64,000 nt of DNA from NCBI GenBank assembly GCA_017472605.1, contig JAFUPV010000025.1, positions 1 through 64,000 on the forward strand. The letters run 5' to 3'. The stretch comes from Lachnospiraceae bacterium. Lineage in GTDB: Bacteria; Bacillota; Clostridia; Lachnospirales; Lachnospiraceae. Shown piece by piece: positions 26,584 to 35,621 of this stretch. The translations under genes were made by a program, and so were the position numbers. The notes beneath the pieces are model-generated. The model ran no database searches, was not told the DNA's origin, and worked only from the letters and a program-made list of their open reading frames with translations. Position 1 is the stretch's first letter, and the number at the start of each line of letters is the position of its first letter.

Positions 26584-26663
26584 AGTTTCTCTCGTTATCG
26601 CGGCGCTCGTCTGATAGGTGCGCAAGCGCCCTCGCCCCGACTCGCTGCCCGCGTAACTGAAAA
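26584..26663. repeat. Dispersed intergenic repeat, copy B
   Basis: The second copy of the element at 6563-6640. It shares CTCTCGTTATCG, GTGCGCAAG, CTCGCCC, CTCGC and GCGT in the same order. It lies in the gap between sbcD and the sugar-binding protein gene, right beside that gene's terminator. The rest of the 26355-26765 gap shows no gene. Confidence 0.5.
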
Positions 26664-26691
26664 CAGCCCCGGATTTTCATCCGGGACTGCC
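26658..26691 (-). terminator. Terminator of sugar importer 1
   Basis: On the minus strand, CAGTCCCGGAT and ATCCGGGGCTG (26689-26679 and 26674-26664) pair around a 4-base loop, followed by TTTTC. It lies about 75 bases after the binding-protein stop. Confidence 0.75.
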
Positions 26692-26765
26692 CAATTATCT
26701 TATCGTTTCTTCTGTTTTATCCTGTCAGTTTTCCAACTCCGTTTTCTTCCACTCGGATTCCGGAA

Positions 26766-28307
26766 TTACTTACCGCTGTATCTGTCATACTGACCCTGCT
26801 TGATTGCAAGCAGATCTTCGATACCCATGGACTCCAGAGTAGACAGGTAGTTGTCAAAGGTATCAAGGCTCTCAGCACCGGTGATGTACTTGATGTGCAT
26901 TTCCTGAACATAGGTCTGGATGTCGGTCAGATACATCTGGATCTCTTCCGACTCATCCTCGGTTGCATAGATGAACGGCCACGGAGAGTGGGAAGACTCA
27001 GCCAGCTTCTTGTCGGTCTCTACATGCCATGTCGGAAGGAGAACGTCGGTAGCTGCTGCATCGTTGTGGTACGGCAGGTTCGGAGGATTGATACCTACCT
27101 GCTGCAGCCAGTTGTTATCATTGAGCGCCTGCTCGGTGTAGTTGAAGTTTCCATCTTCATCAACGGTGTAGGACAGATCTTCAATACCCCATGCGTACAT
27201 GGTCTGGCACTCTTCGCTCATTGCGTAATCAATGAACTTGATCGCAAGATCAAGATCCTGTGCATCCTTGTTTACACCGAAGATACCCTTAACCGGGTTC
27301 GTTCCGCTGTAATATCCCTGATACTCGCCGCTGAGAGGCTCTACACCAACAACGATTCCGCCAACCTCAGGATCATACTCTACAAACTGGGTGCTGTAAA
27401 GCTGAGACATCTGCCAGCTGTAGTCGAAGGTTACACCGGTAATGTTGTTTGCGAAACGCTCGGTGATCTGGTCACGGGTCAGAGAAGTAAATTCCATCTC
27501 CAGCAGTCCTTCTTCATAGAGACCGTTCAGGAATGTCAGATAGTTCTTATAGTTCTCTGCCTCATAGTAGCCATAATGAACAACGCCTTCTTCATCCGCA
27601 TAGAAACCGGACTGAAGATCCATGCCGAATGCCCACCCAAACATCTGCGGAAGGAAATCGGACATGATGGACATCGGGATCTCATCGGTGGTATCACCAT
27701 TGCCGTTCATATCGTTCTCTTTGAATGCACGAAGCATTTCAACAAAGTCATCCAGAGTGGTCGGAGACTCGATTCCCAGCTGCTCAATCCACTGTGTCTG
27801 ATACATCAGGCACGGCAGATAGTTATCCGGCAGACCAACAACCGGAACATAGTATACATGTCCGTCCTGAGCGGTCAGAGACGCTTCGATCTCCGGATGC
27901 TCGTCCAGATATGCGCGGAAGTTCGGCATCAGATCCCAGTGCTCATCCAGCGGCTCAAACATGCCGGAGTTGATGTATGTCTGGTTTTCATCCAGATCCG
28001 GCAGATAGATGATGTCTGCAAGATCGGTTCCTGCTGCCAGCATCGGGCTTACGGTATCCGTGTAAGTGGTCGGATCGATCATGTTCCACTCAACGGTTAC
28101 GCCTGCGTTCTCCGCAACCTTGATAACAACGTCTGCTTTGTTCATATCAACCGTTGAATACCAGGAGTTGGTTGCCAGCATGCTGACGGTTGCGCCTTCT
28201 TCGTCGGTGATTGGTGCGCTTCCGTCATACTCAGCGGCAAATGCCGGTAATGCGGTTGCAGTGAGAGTTGCTGCTGCGAGAGTCAGAGCTAACATTCTTT
28301 TCTTCAT
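26766..28307 (-). CDS. Sugar ABC transporter extracellular substrate-binding protein, importer 1
   Basis: 513 residues. The signal peptide MKKRMLALTLAAATLTATALPAFA is cleaved before A-E-Y-D and has no lipobox cysteine, which is unusual for a Gram-positive binding protein. Mature motifs such as NMIDPTTYTDTVSPMLAAGTDLADIIYLPD and FDYSWQMSQLYS are typical of large family-1 (LipO/YtcQ-type) oligosaccharide-binding proteins. It is the last gene of the operon after two permeases. The ligand is probably a complex oligosaccharide but cannot be read from sequence. Confidence 0.9.
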   Translation of the reverse strand: MKKRMLALTLAAATLTATALPAFAAEYDGSAPITDEEGATVSMLATNSWYSTVDMNKADVVIKVAENAGVTVEWNMIDPTTYTDTVSPMLAAGTDLADIIYLPDLDENQTYINSGMFEPLDEHWDLMPNFRAYLDEHPEIEASLTAQDGHVYYVPVVGLPDNYLPCLMYQTQWIEQLGIESPTTLDDFVEMLRAFKENDMNGNGDTTDEIPMSIMSDFLPQMFGWAFGMDLQSGFYADEEGVVHYGYYEAENYKNYLTFLNGLYEEGLLEMEFTSLTRDQITERFANNITGVTFDYSWQMSQLYSTQFVEYDPEVGGIVVGVEPLSGEYQGYYSGTNPVKGIFGVNKDAQDLDLAIKFIDYAMSEECQTMYAWGIEDLSYTVDEDGNFNYTEQALNDNNWLQQVGINPPNLPYHNDAAATDVLLPTWHVETDKKLAESSHSPWPFIYATEDESEEIQMYLTDIQTYVQEMHIKYITGAESLDTFDNYLSTLESMGIEDLLAIKQGQYDRYSGK

Positions 28308-28412
28308 AGATATAATCCTCCTTACTATATGTCAAAGCGTTTTCGCTTTGGTTTCTGATTCTTTCTTACTGATTCATACGTTCTGAATCGTTGGTTCCTT
28401 ATCCGTTTTCCA

Positions 28413-29327
28413 TTATCCCTTTACCGCTCCAAGCATAGTGCCCTTAACCAGATATTTCTGGACAAACGGGCAGATGCAGAGAATCGGTACCGTAGCCAGC
28501 ACAATGCAGACATAGCGGATTTTCATGGTTGACTGGGCTGCTGCCGCACGGTCGGTAATGCCTGCGTTCTGAAGAATTTCTGTTGACGCGATGATCAGGA
28601 TGCGGCGCAGGAACATCTGCAGCGGCTGGAGCTCCTGCTTGCTCAGATAAAGCATGCCGGTAAAGAAATCATTGTAGCGTGCAACCGCATAGTACAGACC
28701 AAGCACAGCCAGTGTCGGTTTACTCAGCGGAATCGCGATTTTTGTCAGCAGTGTAAAGTCATTTGCACCTTCCAGCTTACCGCACTCAAACAGCTCTTCG
28801 GAAATCGATTCCATGGCAGAGCGCAGAATCATTACATTATATGCACTGACCAGATGGGGTATGATCATAACCAGAGGACTGTTGTACAATCCGATTCCCG
28901 TTACAACCATGTAGGCCGGAATCAGACCGCCGGAAAAATACATGGTGAACGCCAGAAAGAAATTCAGCTTCTTTCTCATGAAAAAGTGGTGTCTGGAAAG
29001 CGGGTACGCTGCCAGACAGGAAAAAATCAGGTTGCAGATTGTGCCAAACAGCGTATAGAAAAAGGTATTTCGATAGGATACCCACAGCTGATCGTACTGC
29101 ATTACCATCTGAAATGCTTCCAGATCCAGTCCAACCGGCAAAAGGAACACCTCTCCCCTGGATACCGCCTTTGCATCACTGAACGCGACACTTACCACAT
29201 AGACAAACGGGTACAGTGTAATGCAGACAGCAAAGATTACCAGTATGTAAACGATCAGCAGGAACACTTTATCTCCGGTGCTGCGGGAACGGAACGTTCC
29301 CAGATGACTCATTTTTGTTTTGCTCAT
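28413..29327 (-). CDS. Sugar ABC transporter permease (YtcP/LplC-like), importer 1
   Basis: 304 residues with six membrane helices. The first is FLLIVYILVIFAVCITLYPFVYVVSVAFSD. The EAA loop, which docks the ATPase, is FECGKLEGANDFTLLTKIAIPLSKPTLA. The C-terminus VQKYLVKGTMLGAVKG is the hallmark of the YtcP/CarB-type permease. It starts 12 bases after the first permease with an AAGGAGG site. No ATP-binding gene is present in the operon, so a shared MsmK-like ATPase must serve it. Confidence 0.9.
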   Translation of the reverse strand: MSKTKMSHLGTFRSRSTGDKVFLLIVYILVIFAVCITLYPFVYVVSVAFSDAKAVSRGEVFLLPVGLDLEAFQMVMQYDQLWVSYRNTFFYTLFGTICNLIFSCLAAYPLSRHHFFMRKKLNFFLAFTMYFSGGLIPAYMVVTGIGLYNSPLVMIIPHLVSAYNVMILRSAMESISEELFECGKLEGANDFTLLTKIAIPLSKPTLAVLGLYYAVARYNDFFTGMLYLSKQELQPLQMFLRRILIIASTEILQNAGITDRAAAAQSTMKIRYVCIVLATVPILCICPFVQKYLVKGTMLGAVKG

Positions 29328-29339
29328 TCCGTCTCCTCC

Positions 29340-30305
29340 TTACCAGATTGCTGTTTCATTCAGCTTGCGGCTCACACGGTTTGCAATGGATACCAGCGCG
29401 AAACCAACAACGGAGTTAAACAGACCAACTGCCGCTGCATAGCTGTAGTTTGTGCTTGCAATACCCTGCCGGTATACATAGGTAGAAATGACATCCGCAG
29501 TCTCATAAACCGCTTCATTATACATCAGAAATACCTTCTCAAAACCGACATTTAACATGTTTCCAAGTGACATGATCAGGAGAAGAACGATGGTCGGCCG
29601 GATCATTGGCAGCGTCAGATGCCATACGGTCTGACGGATGTTCGCTCCATCCACAGTCATTGCTTCATACAGATCCGGAGAAATTCCCATGATTGCCGCG
29701 ACAAAGATGATTGAATTAAATCCGAAGCTCTGCCAGGAACCGGAAATGACATAAAGTGGCCGGAACCAGTCCTGTTCGCTCATGAAATTGATCGGCTCAC
29801 CGCCAAATTTCTGAATCAGCTGGTTGATGATGCCGCTGGACGGTGACAGGAAGTTGGTCATCATACCTACAACGACTACCGTTGAAATAAAGTATGGAAG
29901 GTAGGTAATGACCTGTGCGCCCTTCTGAAGAAACTTGTTTTTGATCTGCGTAATGCAGATTGCAAAAATAATCGGAATCGGGAAGCCGAAGATCAGGGAA
30001 TAGAAATTCAGCAGGAAGGTGTTGCGGATCAGTCTCCATGCATATGCCGATTTAAAGAATCGTCTGAACCACTTCAGGCCAACCCACTCTCCGGTAAAGA
30101 TGCCAACAAATCCTTTTCCCGGCTTGAATTTCTGGAATGCCATTACCAGACCGCCCATGGGCAGATAGTTAAAAATCAGAAAGTAGATAATCACCGGAAT
30201 CATCATGTAAACCAGATATTTATCCCGGTTCCACACTTTTCGGCGAAGCCTTTTCTTTTCATCCTTAGACAAAACTGCGTGTCCGTTCTTTCCTTTCTTC
30301 GTCAT
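29340..30305 (-). CDS. Sugar ABC transporter permease (LplB/YteP-like), importer 1
   Basis: 321 residues from the Met at 30305 (AAGGG site); upstream Met codons lack a site. It opens YLVYMMIPVIIYFLIFNYLPMGGLVMAFQKFKPGKG, the LplB-type start. The EAA loop reads LYEAMTVDGANIRQTVWHLTLPMIRPTIV. It ends YSYAAAVGLFNSVVGFALVSIANRVSRKL. It forms the heterodimeric membrane channel with the downstream permease. It is the first gene of the importer operon. Confidence 0.9.
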   Translation of the reverse strand: MTKKGKNGHAVLSKDEKKRLRRKVWNRDKYLVYMMIPVIIYFLIFNYLPMGGLVMAFQKFKPGKGFVGIFTGEWVGLKWFRRFFKSAYAWRLIRNTFLLNFYSLIFGFPIPIIFAICITQIKNKFLQKGAQVITYLPYFISTVVVVGMMTNFLSPSSGIINQLIQKFGGEPINFMSEQDWFRPLYVISGSWQSFGFNSIIFVAAIMGISPDLYEAMTVDGANIRQTVWHLTLPMIRPTIVLLLIMSLGNMLNVGFEKVFLMYNEAVYETADVISTYVYRQGIASTNYSYAAAVGLFNSVVGFALVSIANRVSRKLNETAIW

Positions 30306-30382
30306 AATAACAATTCCCTTCTGCGTGACCAAATCATTCATTTGTTCGTTTCGCATATTTTTTATTCGTTTTCGTTGTCATC

Positions 30383-30410
30383 ATTGTATCTTTTTACTCA
30401 CAAAAGGTAA
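30383..30410 (-). promoter_or_regulatory. Probable promoter of importer 1
   Basis: Minus strand TTACCT (30410-30405), 16 bases, TACAAT (30388-30383), just after the terminator of the AraC gene. The -35 is weak, which fits activation by the upstream AraC-type regulator. Confidence 0.5.
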
Positions 30411-30429
30411 AGATTCAAAATTTTCCAGT

Positions 30430-30478
30430 AAAAAAACGCTGCACCGTTCAGTTTTTTCTGAACCATACAACGTTTTTC
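30430..30478 (-). terminator. Terminator of the AraC-type regulator gene
   Basis: On the minus strand, AACG-TTGTATGGTTCAG and CTGAACGGTGCAG-CGTT form a stem around a run of A, followed by TTTTTTT. It separates the regulator from the importer. Confidence 0.8.
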
Positions 30479-30498
30479 TTTCGTAATTTGAATCGCTC

Positions 30499-32718
30499 TC
30501 AGCTGTTCGGATCGGATCGGTCGGAAAAATCACTTGGATTCATTCCAAGGATTGCCTTGAAATTCCGACGGAACGTCAGTGTGCTGGAATAGCCGCTCCT
30601 GCTGGCAATTTCCTCGATGGAGCATCCGCCCTGCTTCATCAGCTCGCGTGCATAGTAAATCCGTTTCTCCTGCACATACTGAAGATAGTTCTTTCCATAG
30701 GTTGCATTGCAGAGACTGGATATGAACTTGTTAGTCACATGGAAGCGATCCGTCAGCATTGACAGAGACAGCTCTTTATCCAGATAATGGGAATCAATAT
30801 ATTCCAGGATCTGCCTTCGGCAGTCCTCCAGGGAACCATCTGTCTGCACCAGTTCCGGCATTTTTCGGATAATCGTTTCATATACCGTCTGATAGTAGGT
30901 AAGGATCTCTTCAATCGTTGCAGCATCCGTGACCTTCTTTACAACGATTGGGGTTTCCTGCTGCATGCTCAGCTCACGCATGACATGGATCGTCGCTACA
31001 TGAATCTCATCCACCAGAAGTGCCATGGAACGGGCAGACACTTCATATTGCTTTGTATTCATTTCCAGAAGCTCCTGGAAAAAACCATGAATTCCGTCCG
31101 TGTTCCGGTTTGCCAGAAGCTGAGACAGTGTCTTGACCGCATCTTTGGGGAAATAGTACTCTTTCTCATCCGAAACAATGCCGGGATCAAAGAAGTAGAC
31201 CTGACTTCGTCCTCCGGTTATCATGTAGGTTAAAGCCTCTTCCGCTTCCTTGCAGGCATCCTGCAGTTGGCTCATCTCATCTTTCAGGCAGCTGACACCG
31301 ATTGTAATGCGGCAGTCCGGGTCTCCTGCCGTGTCCTCCAGCCGGGTCTGCAGCTGATAAAACAGTTCCTCCCATTCCGGCACATCATCAAAGCTGACAA
31401 TTCCATAGAGATGGTGGCTGTCACGCACGTAGCTGTACCAGCGGCAGCGCTCGTCTGTCATCAGCTTCATGGTTTCTTCCGCACGTCGCATGATGGCCGC
31501 AGACGGCTCCTTCCCCTCTCCTGCGGGGCGCAGGACGATGTTTACCACAGCTGCTGCAAAGTAAAGAAACTTCATTTCTCCCGGATTGTCCTGATAGAGA
31601 ATTTTAAGATTTTCCGGATCCAGTTTTCCGTGAATCACATCCTGAAGCACACCTTTTTGTGCATAGGGTCGGATTTCCACCATTTTTTCTCTGGTCTGAT
31701 TCTTTTCCGTAATCAGATTTTCCATTGCATTTACCACAGACTGGGCGTCTGTAGCAACTGCATCCGGCTTCGGATCCACCATCCGGACTATGTTTTCATA
31801 GGGAAGATAGTGGCGGAACGAGATAATCCACGCCAAACCAATCGCAATCAGTCCGGCAAAAATTCCAATCGCCAGCGTTGACTGGATCATTCCGCTCAGT
31901 TCAATCTGATATGCATCCTTCGGTATGTACAGGCAGAAGGATACCGATTCATCAATGGACGACGCATTTCTGTACTCTGTACCATCAAGCGCTCCGCTGG
32001 AAAGCAAAACCTGCCCATCTGCCATGACTGAAAATCCGCCCACACCGCTCAGCTTTTCTTCCATCTTCTTCACCAGAGAAACCGGATTCATCAGGACAAG
32101 AACCGTTCCCTTGGAAACACCCTTATAGGAATAGTTATAATCCGTGTAGTAAATCAGAAACTCTTTCTGCATCAGAAGATTCTGGTTTTCTATTTTCAGC
32201 AGATTGGAAACCGTATCTCTGGTAAGTCCTGTTCCGGACAGCTGATTCTGATAGCTGTCTTTCAATGAGATCATTGACGATGACGTGTAGATCCGGTTGG
32301 AATCGTGAAAAATCAGAAGCAGGTTGGAGATTGCCAGATTATTCATCTGTGACTGAATGGACATCATCTGGCTTTTCGCCTGCGCATATACATAGGAATC
32401 CACAGAAGTGTTTGACAGAACAGACTGCGTATAGACATTTTTCAATGCGGCAGAATTGTTGACTGACGCAGTCATATAGCGGGCTTGAACCAGCTCATTG
32501 TCAAACATGGTTGCAAGCAGACTGGACTGAGCCTCAAACTGCGAATCCAGCTCCTGACGTTTGTTGGAATGGTAATCAATCAGGGCGATGGCACAGTAGC
32601 CGGTTACAAAAACGAGAATAAATGCCAGATAGGACAGAAAAAAACGTCGGAACAGACGACTTTCCCGAAACAGGGTTTTATATTTCCCAATCCTTCCAAG
32701 TTCCTTTTCCTTACTCAT
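30499..32718 (-). CDS. Membrane-bound AraC-family regulator (YesN-like, one-component)
   Basis: 739 residues. Helix 1 is FFLSYLAFILVFVTGYCAIALI (about 26-47). An extracytoplasmic sensor of about 230 residues resembles dCACHE domains. Helix 2 is STLAIGIFAGLIAIGLAWIISF near 285. A cytoplasmic linker leads to a C-terminal AraC domain (about 635-735), with LSLSMLTDRFHVTNKFISSLCNATYGKNYLQYVQ and the second helix-turn-helix SIEEIASRSGYSSTLTFRRNFKAILGMNPSDF. It should sense an extracellular sugar and activate the importer just downstream. Its start overlaps the esterase stop (ATGA). There is no histidine kinase partner. Confidence 0.9.
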   Translation of the reverse strand: MSKEKELGRIGKYKTLFRESRLFRRFFLSYLAFILVFVTGYCAIALIDYHSNKRQELDSQFEAQSSLLATMFDNELVQARYMTASVNNSAALKNVYTQSVLSNTSVDSYVYAQAKSQMMSIQSQMNNLAISNLLLIFHDSNRIYTSSSMISLKDSYQNQLSGTGLTRDTVSNLLKIENQNLLMQKEFLIYYTDYNYSYKGVSKGTVLVLMNPVSLVKKMEEKLSGVGGFSVMADGQVLLSSGALDGTEYRNASSIDESVSFCLYIPKDAYQIELSGMIQSTLAIGIFAGLIAIGLAWIISFRHYLPYENIVRMVDPKPDAVATDAQSVVNAMENLITEKNQTREKMVEIRPYAQKGVLQDVIHGKLDPENLKILYQDNPGEMKFLYFAAAVVNIVLRPAGEGKEPSAAIMRRAEETMKLMTDERCRWYSYVRDSHHLYGIVSFDDVPEWEELFYQLQTRLEDTAGDPDCRITIGVSCLKDEMSQLQDACKEAEEALTYMITGGRSQVYFFDPGIVSDEKEYYFPKDAVKTLSQLLANRNTDGIHGFFQELLEMNTKQYEVSARSMALLVDEIHVATIHVMRELSMQQETPIVVKKVTDAATIEEILTYYQTVYETIIRKMPELVQTDGSLEDCRRQILEYIDSHYLDKELSLSMLTDRFHVTNKFISSLCNATYGKNYLQYVQEKRIYYARELMKQGGCSIEEIASRSGYSSTLTFRRNFKAILGMNPSDFSDRSDPNS

Positions 32719-33827
32719 AGTTCTCCTTCATACACCTTCTGTGCATGTGCCAAAAACGGCGCCAGACACTCCGGATGGAAGCAGTGCCCTCCTGGTCGGA
32801 CATCATGAACAATCCGGTCCTCCAGTCCCTGTAGCCGGTATGCGCTGCGGATGATTTCCAGCTGTTCGATGACGTTCTGAAGACCGCTGTGGCCTGCCAG
32901 ATCATCCTCACGACAGGACTGGATCAGCATGGGAGCCGGCGCATGGAGAGCTGCAATATCACCCATGTCCGCATGCATCCACAAGCCGGGAACATAATTG
33001 CAGCTGCAGTTTCCGTTTAACGTAAGCAGGGAATCGCGATAACCGTACATGTAGCCGCTGATGATGCTGATACCGATCCGATCATCCATTGCACCTGCCC
33101 ACAGTGTCTGCATGCCCCCTCCGGAGAATCCCAGACAGCCCACTTTTTCACATTTCCATTCCCCTCTTGCCTGAATATAGTCAATCAGACGCATCAAATC
33201 CCAGGTACACATACCAATCACCGTCTGTCCAAGAGGCTCTGCCATGTGCGCCAGATGGAAACAGGTAGAATTGAGAAACGCATTTTCCGTATCCTGCTGC
33301 AGAGCTGCCTCCCGCCGCTCTCCAAAGCCGCGGCAGTCCGGACAGAAAGTCACATAGCCCAGTTTCGCCATCTGCAGACCGTAGTCATAGTGAAAACGCT
33401 CAATCGCGTCACGAACCGCCGGAATTTCTCTTCGTCCCGCCACACTGTACTTTCCTGCGCCAAGATGGCCGGGCGCTGCCATGAAACAGGGAATCGGAAC
33501 CTCGTTGACCTTTTCCGGAATCAGAATGTACACAGGCATCCAGACATCCTCTTCCACTTCGATGATCACTTTCTCCCGGGTAATTCCGTCCTCAATCACA
33601 ACTTTCTCAAGCGTTTCTGCACGCAGCGGACAGGGAGTCATGTTCTGTAGACCAATCAGGTCTGACAGCGTCTGTTTCAGACCGGTTCTCCACTCCTGGT
33701 ACGCTTCTTTCGTCTCGGATCGAAATCCGCTTTTTCGCCCTTTCATCACCATTCGCCGTTCCAGCGTCTCTTTGCATGTATAATAGGTATTTATCTGTTC
33801 AATCCGATCCACCCTGATTTCCCCCAT
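32715..33827 (-). CDS. Alpha/beta hydrolase of the acetyl-xylan-esterase / dienelactone-hydrolase type
   Basis: About 370 residues from the Met at 33827; a start at 33752 is also possible. The nucleophile elbow is GCLGFSGGGMQ. The acid is in LIQSCREDDLAG, and the His in HDVRPGGHCFHPE. The oxyanion-side motif is CFMAAPGHLGAGK. There is no signal peptide, so it acts in the cytoplasm. Its place at the head of a sugar-importer regulon suggests it removes acyl groups from imported oligosaccharides, but cofactor-free esterase specificity is not determinable. It is translationally coupled to the AraC gene. Confidence 0.75.
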   Translation of the reverse strand: MGEIRVDRIEQINTYYTCKETLERRMVMKGRKSGFRSETKEAYQEWRTGLKQTLSDLIGLQNMTPCPLRAETLEKVVIEDGITREKVIIEVEEDVWMPVYILIPEKVNEVPIPCFMAAPGHLGAGKYSVAGRREIPAVRDAIERFHYDYGLQMAKLGYVTFCPDCRGFGERREAALQQDTENAFLNSTCFHLAHMAEPLGQTVIGMCTWDLMRLIDYIQARGEWKCEKVGCLGFSGGGMQTLWAGAMDDRIGISIISGYMYGYRDSLLTLNGNCSCNYVPGLWMHADMGDIAALHAPAPMLIQSCREDDLAGHSGLQNVIEQLEIIRSAYRLQGLEDRIVHDVRPGGHCFHPECLAPFLAHAQKVYEGEL

Positions 33828-33918
33828 TCTTTCCGGTTCCGGAAAACAACACTGCCTGGAACTGAAAGCAGCCCTTTCTGGAAGCCCCACCGATTTGCCA
33901 GCGGTATATTTTTCATAA

Positions 33919-33947
33919 TTATAACAAATTACTGTTCTTTCGTAAAC
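33919..33947 (-). promoter_or_regulatory. Promoter of the esterase-AraC operon
   Basis: Minus strand TTTACG (33947-33942), 17 bases, TATAAT (33924-33919), about 90 bases before the chosen start codon. Confidence 0.65.
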
Positions 33948-33971
33948 CCTGACAGGGCAGTTTTCACAATT

Positions 33972-34046
33972 ACTTCTTCCCGGGCTTGTTTCTGCCTAGC
34001 TTGCTTCTTCCCGGGCTTACTTTTCCCGGGCTTACTTCTTCCGGAT
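33972..34046 (-). repeat. 15-bp tandem repeat at the 3' end of the first MATE gene
   Basis: On the minus strand, five units close to CCGGGAAGAAGTAAGC (15 or 16 bases) begin in the last codons of the MATE gene and run past its TAA. The stop-containing terminus is repeated, as at cysK. One unit (TAGGCAGAAACAAGC) is more diverged. Confidence 0.75.
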
Positions 34047-35399
34047 CAGATAGCGGTTTGTTTTCCACCTTCCGGTGAAATAGAATATCGCACCAATCCA
34101 GAACGGAGTAAATCCGGCAAGGGCATCACCCAGCCAGAATCCAAGATACTCCATTCCCAGACCAAGGCCAAACAGAACGGACAGACCAATTCTCATGACA
34201 ATTCCGTCCATGATTGCCGTGGCAAAATTAATCTTATAGTTTCCGCTTCCATTGATCAGCGAATTCATTGCAGCACGGCAGGCGCTTCCAGCAAACAGAA
34301 GAATCGCAATCGGTACATAACGCATTGCGATCTCCAGAACATCCGCCTCACTGGTAAAGATCCGGAAAATCGGCTCCGGGAACAGAAGGATCAGTGCGCT
34401 CATTGCGGCTGCAATGCCGAGCGTGATTCCGAAGGCAGTTGCCATGATCCGCGGAACCCTTTCATATTTCTCGGCACCAATGTTCTGACCAACCATAGAA
34501 GAACCGGCTGTGTTGATCGCATTGGAAAACAGATTGCTGATGCTGCTGATCTTGTTTGCAATTCCGGCCATGGCGGACACAGCCACTCCATAGGAATTGA
34601 TCCAGGAATTCACAAACAGTTTCGAGAACTGAACCGACGCACTCTTAATCGCCATCGGAATTCCAAGCTTAACCAGATCGGCAAGCATCGACCGGTCAAT
34701 GCGTCTGAAGTCCTCTGCTTTCAATTCCAGTCCCAGCTTTTCCTGACTGCGGAATAAAAAAACAACGCTGACAATGAAGCTGACAGCCTGACTGATCACA
34801 GTCGCCAGAGCTGCTCCCATCGCTCCCATCTGAAGCGGGATGACAAAAATCAGATCGAGAATCACATTCATGACAGCTGCGATGCTGATGAACACAAACG
34901 GGTGATTCGAATCTCCCAGTCCGCGAAGAACCGCTCCGACAATATTGTATCCATAGATGAAAACAAGGCCGATCATGCAGACGGTTGCATAGCTCATGGT
35001 CTGGTCATAGCTTTCTGCCGGCGTGTTCATCACCGCCAGAATTGGCTCTCTCAGAAGCAGACAGACAACACTGAGCGTCATGGCGCAGATCATCAGAAAA
35101 TCAAACATGGTACTGATGAAGCGACTGATCTCCTTTTTCTTTCCCGCTCCCACATACTGTGAGATGATAACCTGACCTGCGCTGGTAAAGCCCATGGCCA
35201 GAAACGTCAAAAAGTTGCTGACATCACCGCCGACTGAAACCGCCGACAGTCCTGCTTTTCCTGTCACATGGCCGACAATGATCATGTCTACCATGTTGTA
35301 AACAATCTGAAGCAGATTTGACAGAAACAACGGCGCAGAGAACACCAGCAGCTGCCGCCCAACATTTCCCTGTGTAAAATCCATTCCTGATGACTTCAT
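34032..35399 (-). CDS. MATE-family multidrug efflux protein
   Basis: 455 residues and 12 predicted helices, matching the family length. The N-terminal half starts QLLVFSAPLFLSNLLQIVYNMVDMIIVGHVTGKAGLSAVSVGG. The pseudo-repeat in the C-terminal half starts LVKLGIPMAIKSASVQFSKLFVNSWINSYG. MATE proteins use sodium or proton gradients to export cationic drugs or metabolites; the substrate is unknown here. There is an ATGGAGC site before the start. It is a monocistronic unit whose 3' end is a 15-bp repeat array. Confidence 0.9.
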   Translation of the reverse strand: MKSSGMDFTQGNVGRQLLVFSAPLFLSNLLQIVYNMVDMIIVGHVTGKAGLSAVSVGGDVSNFLTFLAMGFTSAGQVIISQYVGAGKKKEISRFISTMFDFLMICAMTLSVVCLLLREPILAVMNTPAESYDQTMSYATVCMIGLVFIYGYNIVGAVLRGLGDSNHPFVFISIAAVMNVILDLIFVIPLQMGAMGAALATVISQAVSFIVSVVFLFRSQEKLGLELKAEDFRRIDRSMLADLVKLGIPMAIKSASVQFSKLFVNSWINSYGVAVSAMAGIANKISSISNLFSNAINTAGSSMVGQNIGAEKYERVPRIMATAFGITLGIAAAMSALILLFPEPIFRIFTSEADVLEIAMRYVPIAILLFAGSACRAAMNSLINGSGNYKINFATAIMDGIVMRIGLSVLFGLGLGMEYLGFWLGDALAGFTPFWIGAIFYFTGRWKTNRYLIRKK

Positions 35400-35621
35400 A
35401 TGTATTGCTCCATTTCTATTCTTTTTTCAATAATTATTGTAACGTTTTTTTGACAATTCTGCCAGTATTTTTTTAATCATGTGCTTTTTGCTTGCAGTCA
35501 TGCAAAAGTCACGCTATACTGAAGAGAGCATATGATTTTTTGTTTTCGTTTTTCTTTCATGATTCCATGCCGCTTTTTCAAAGCGTGACTGGATCCACTA
35601 CATGCAAAGCGAGGTTCTCTT

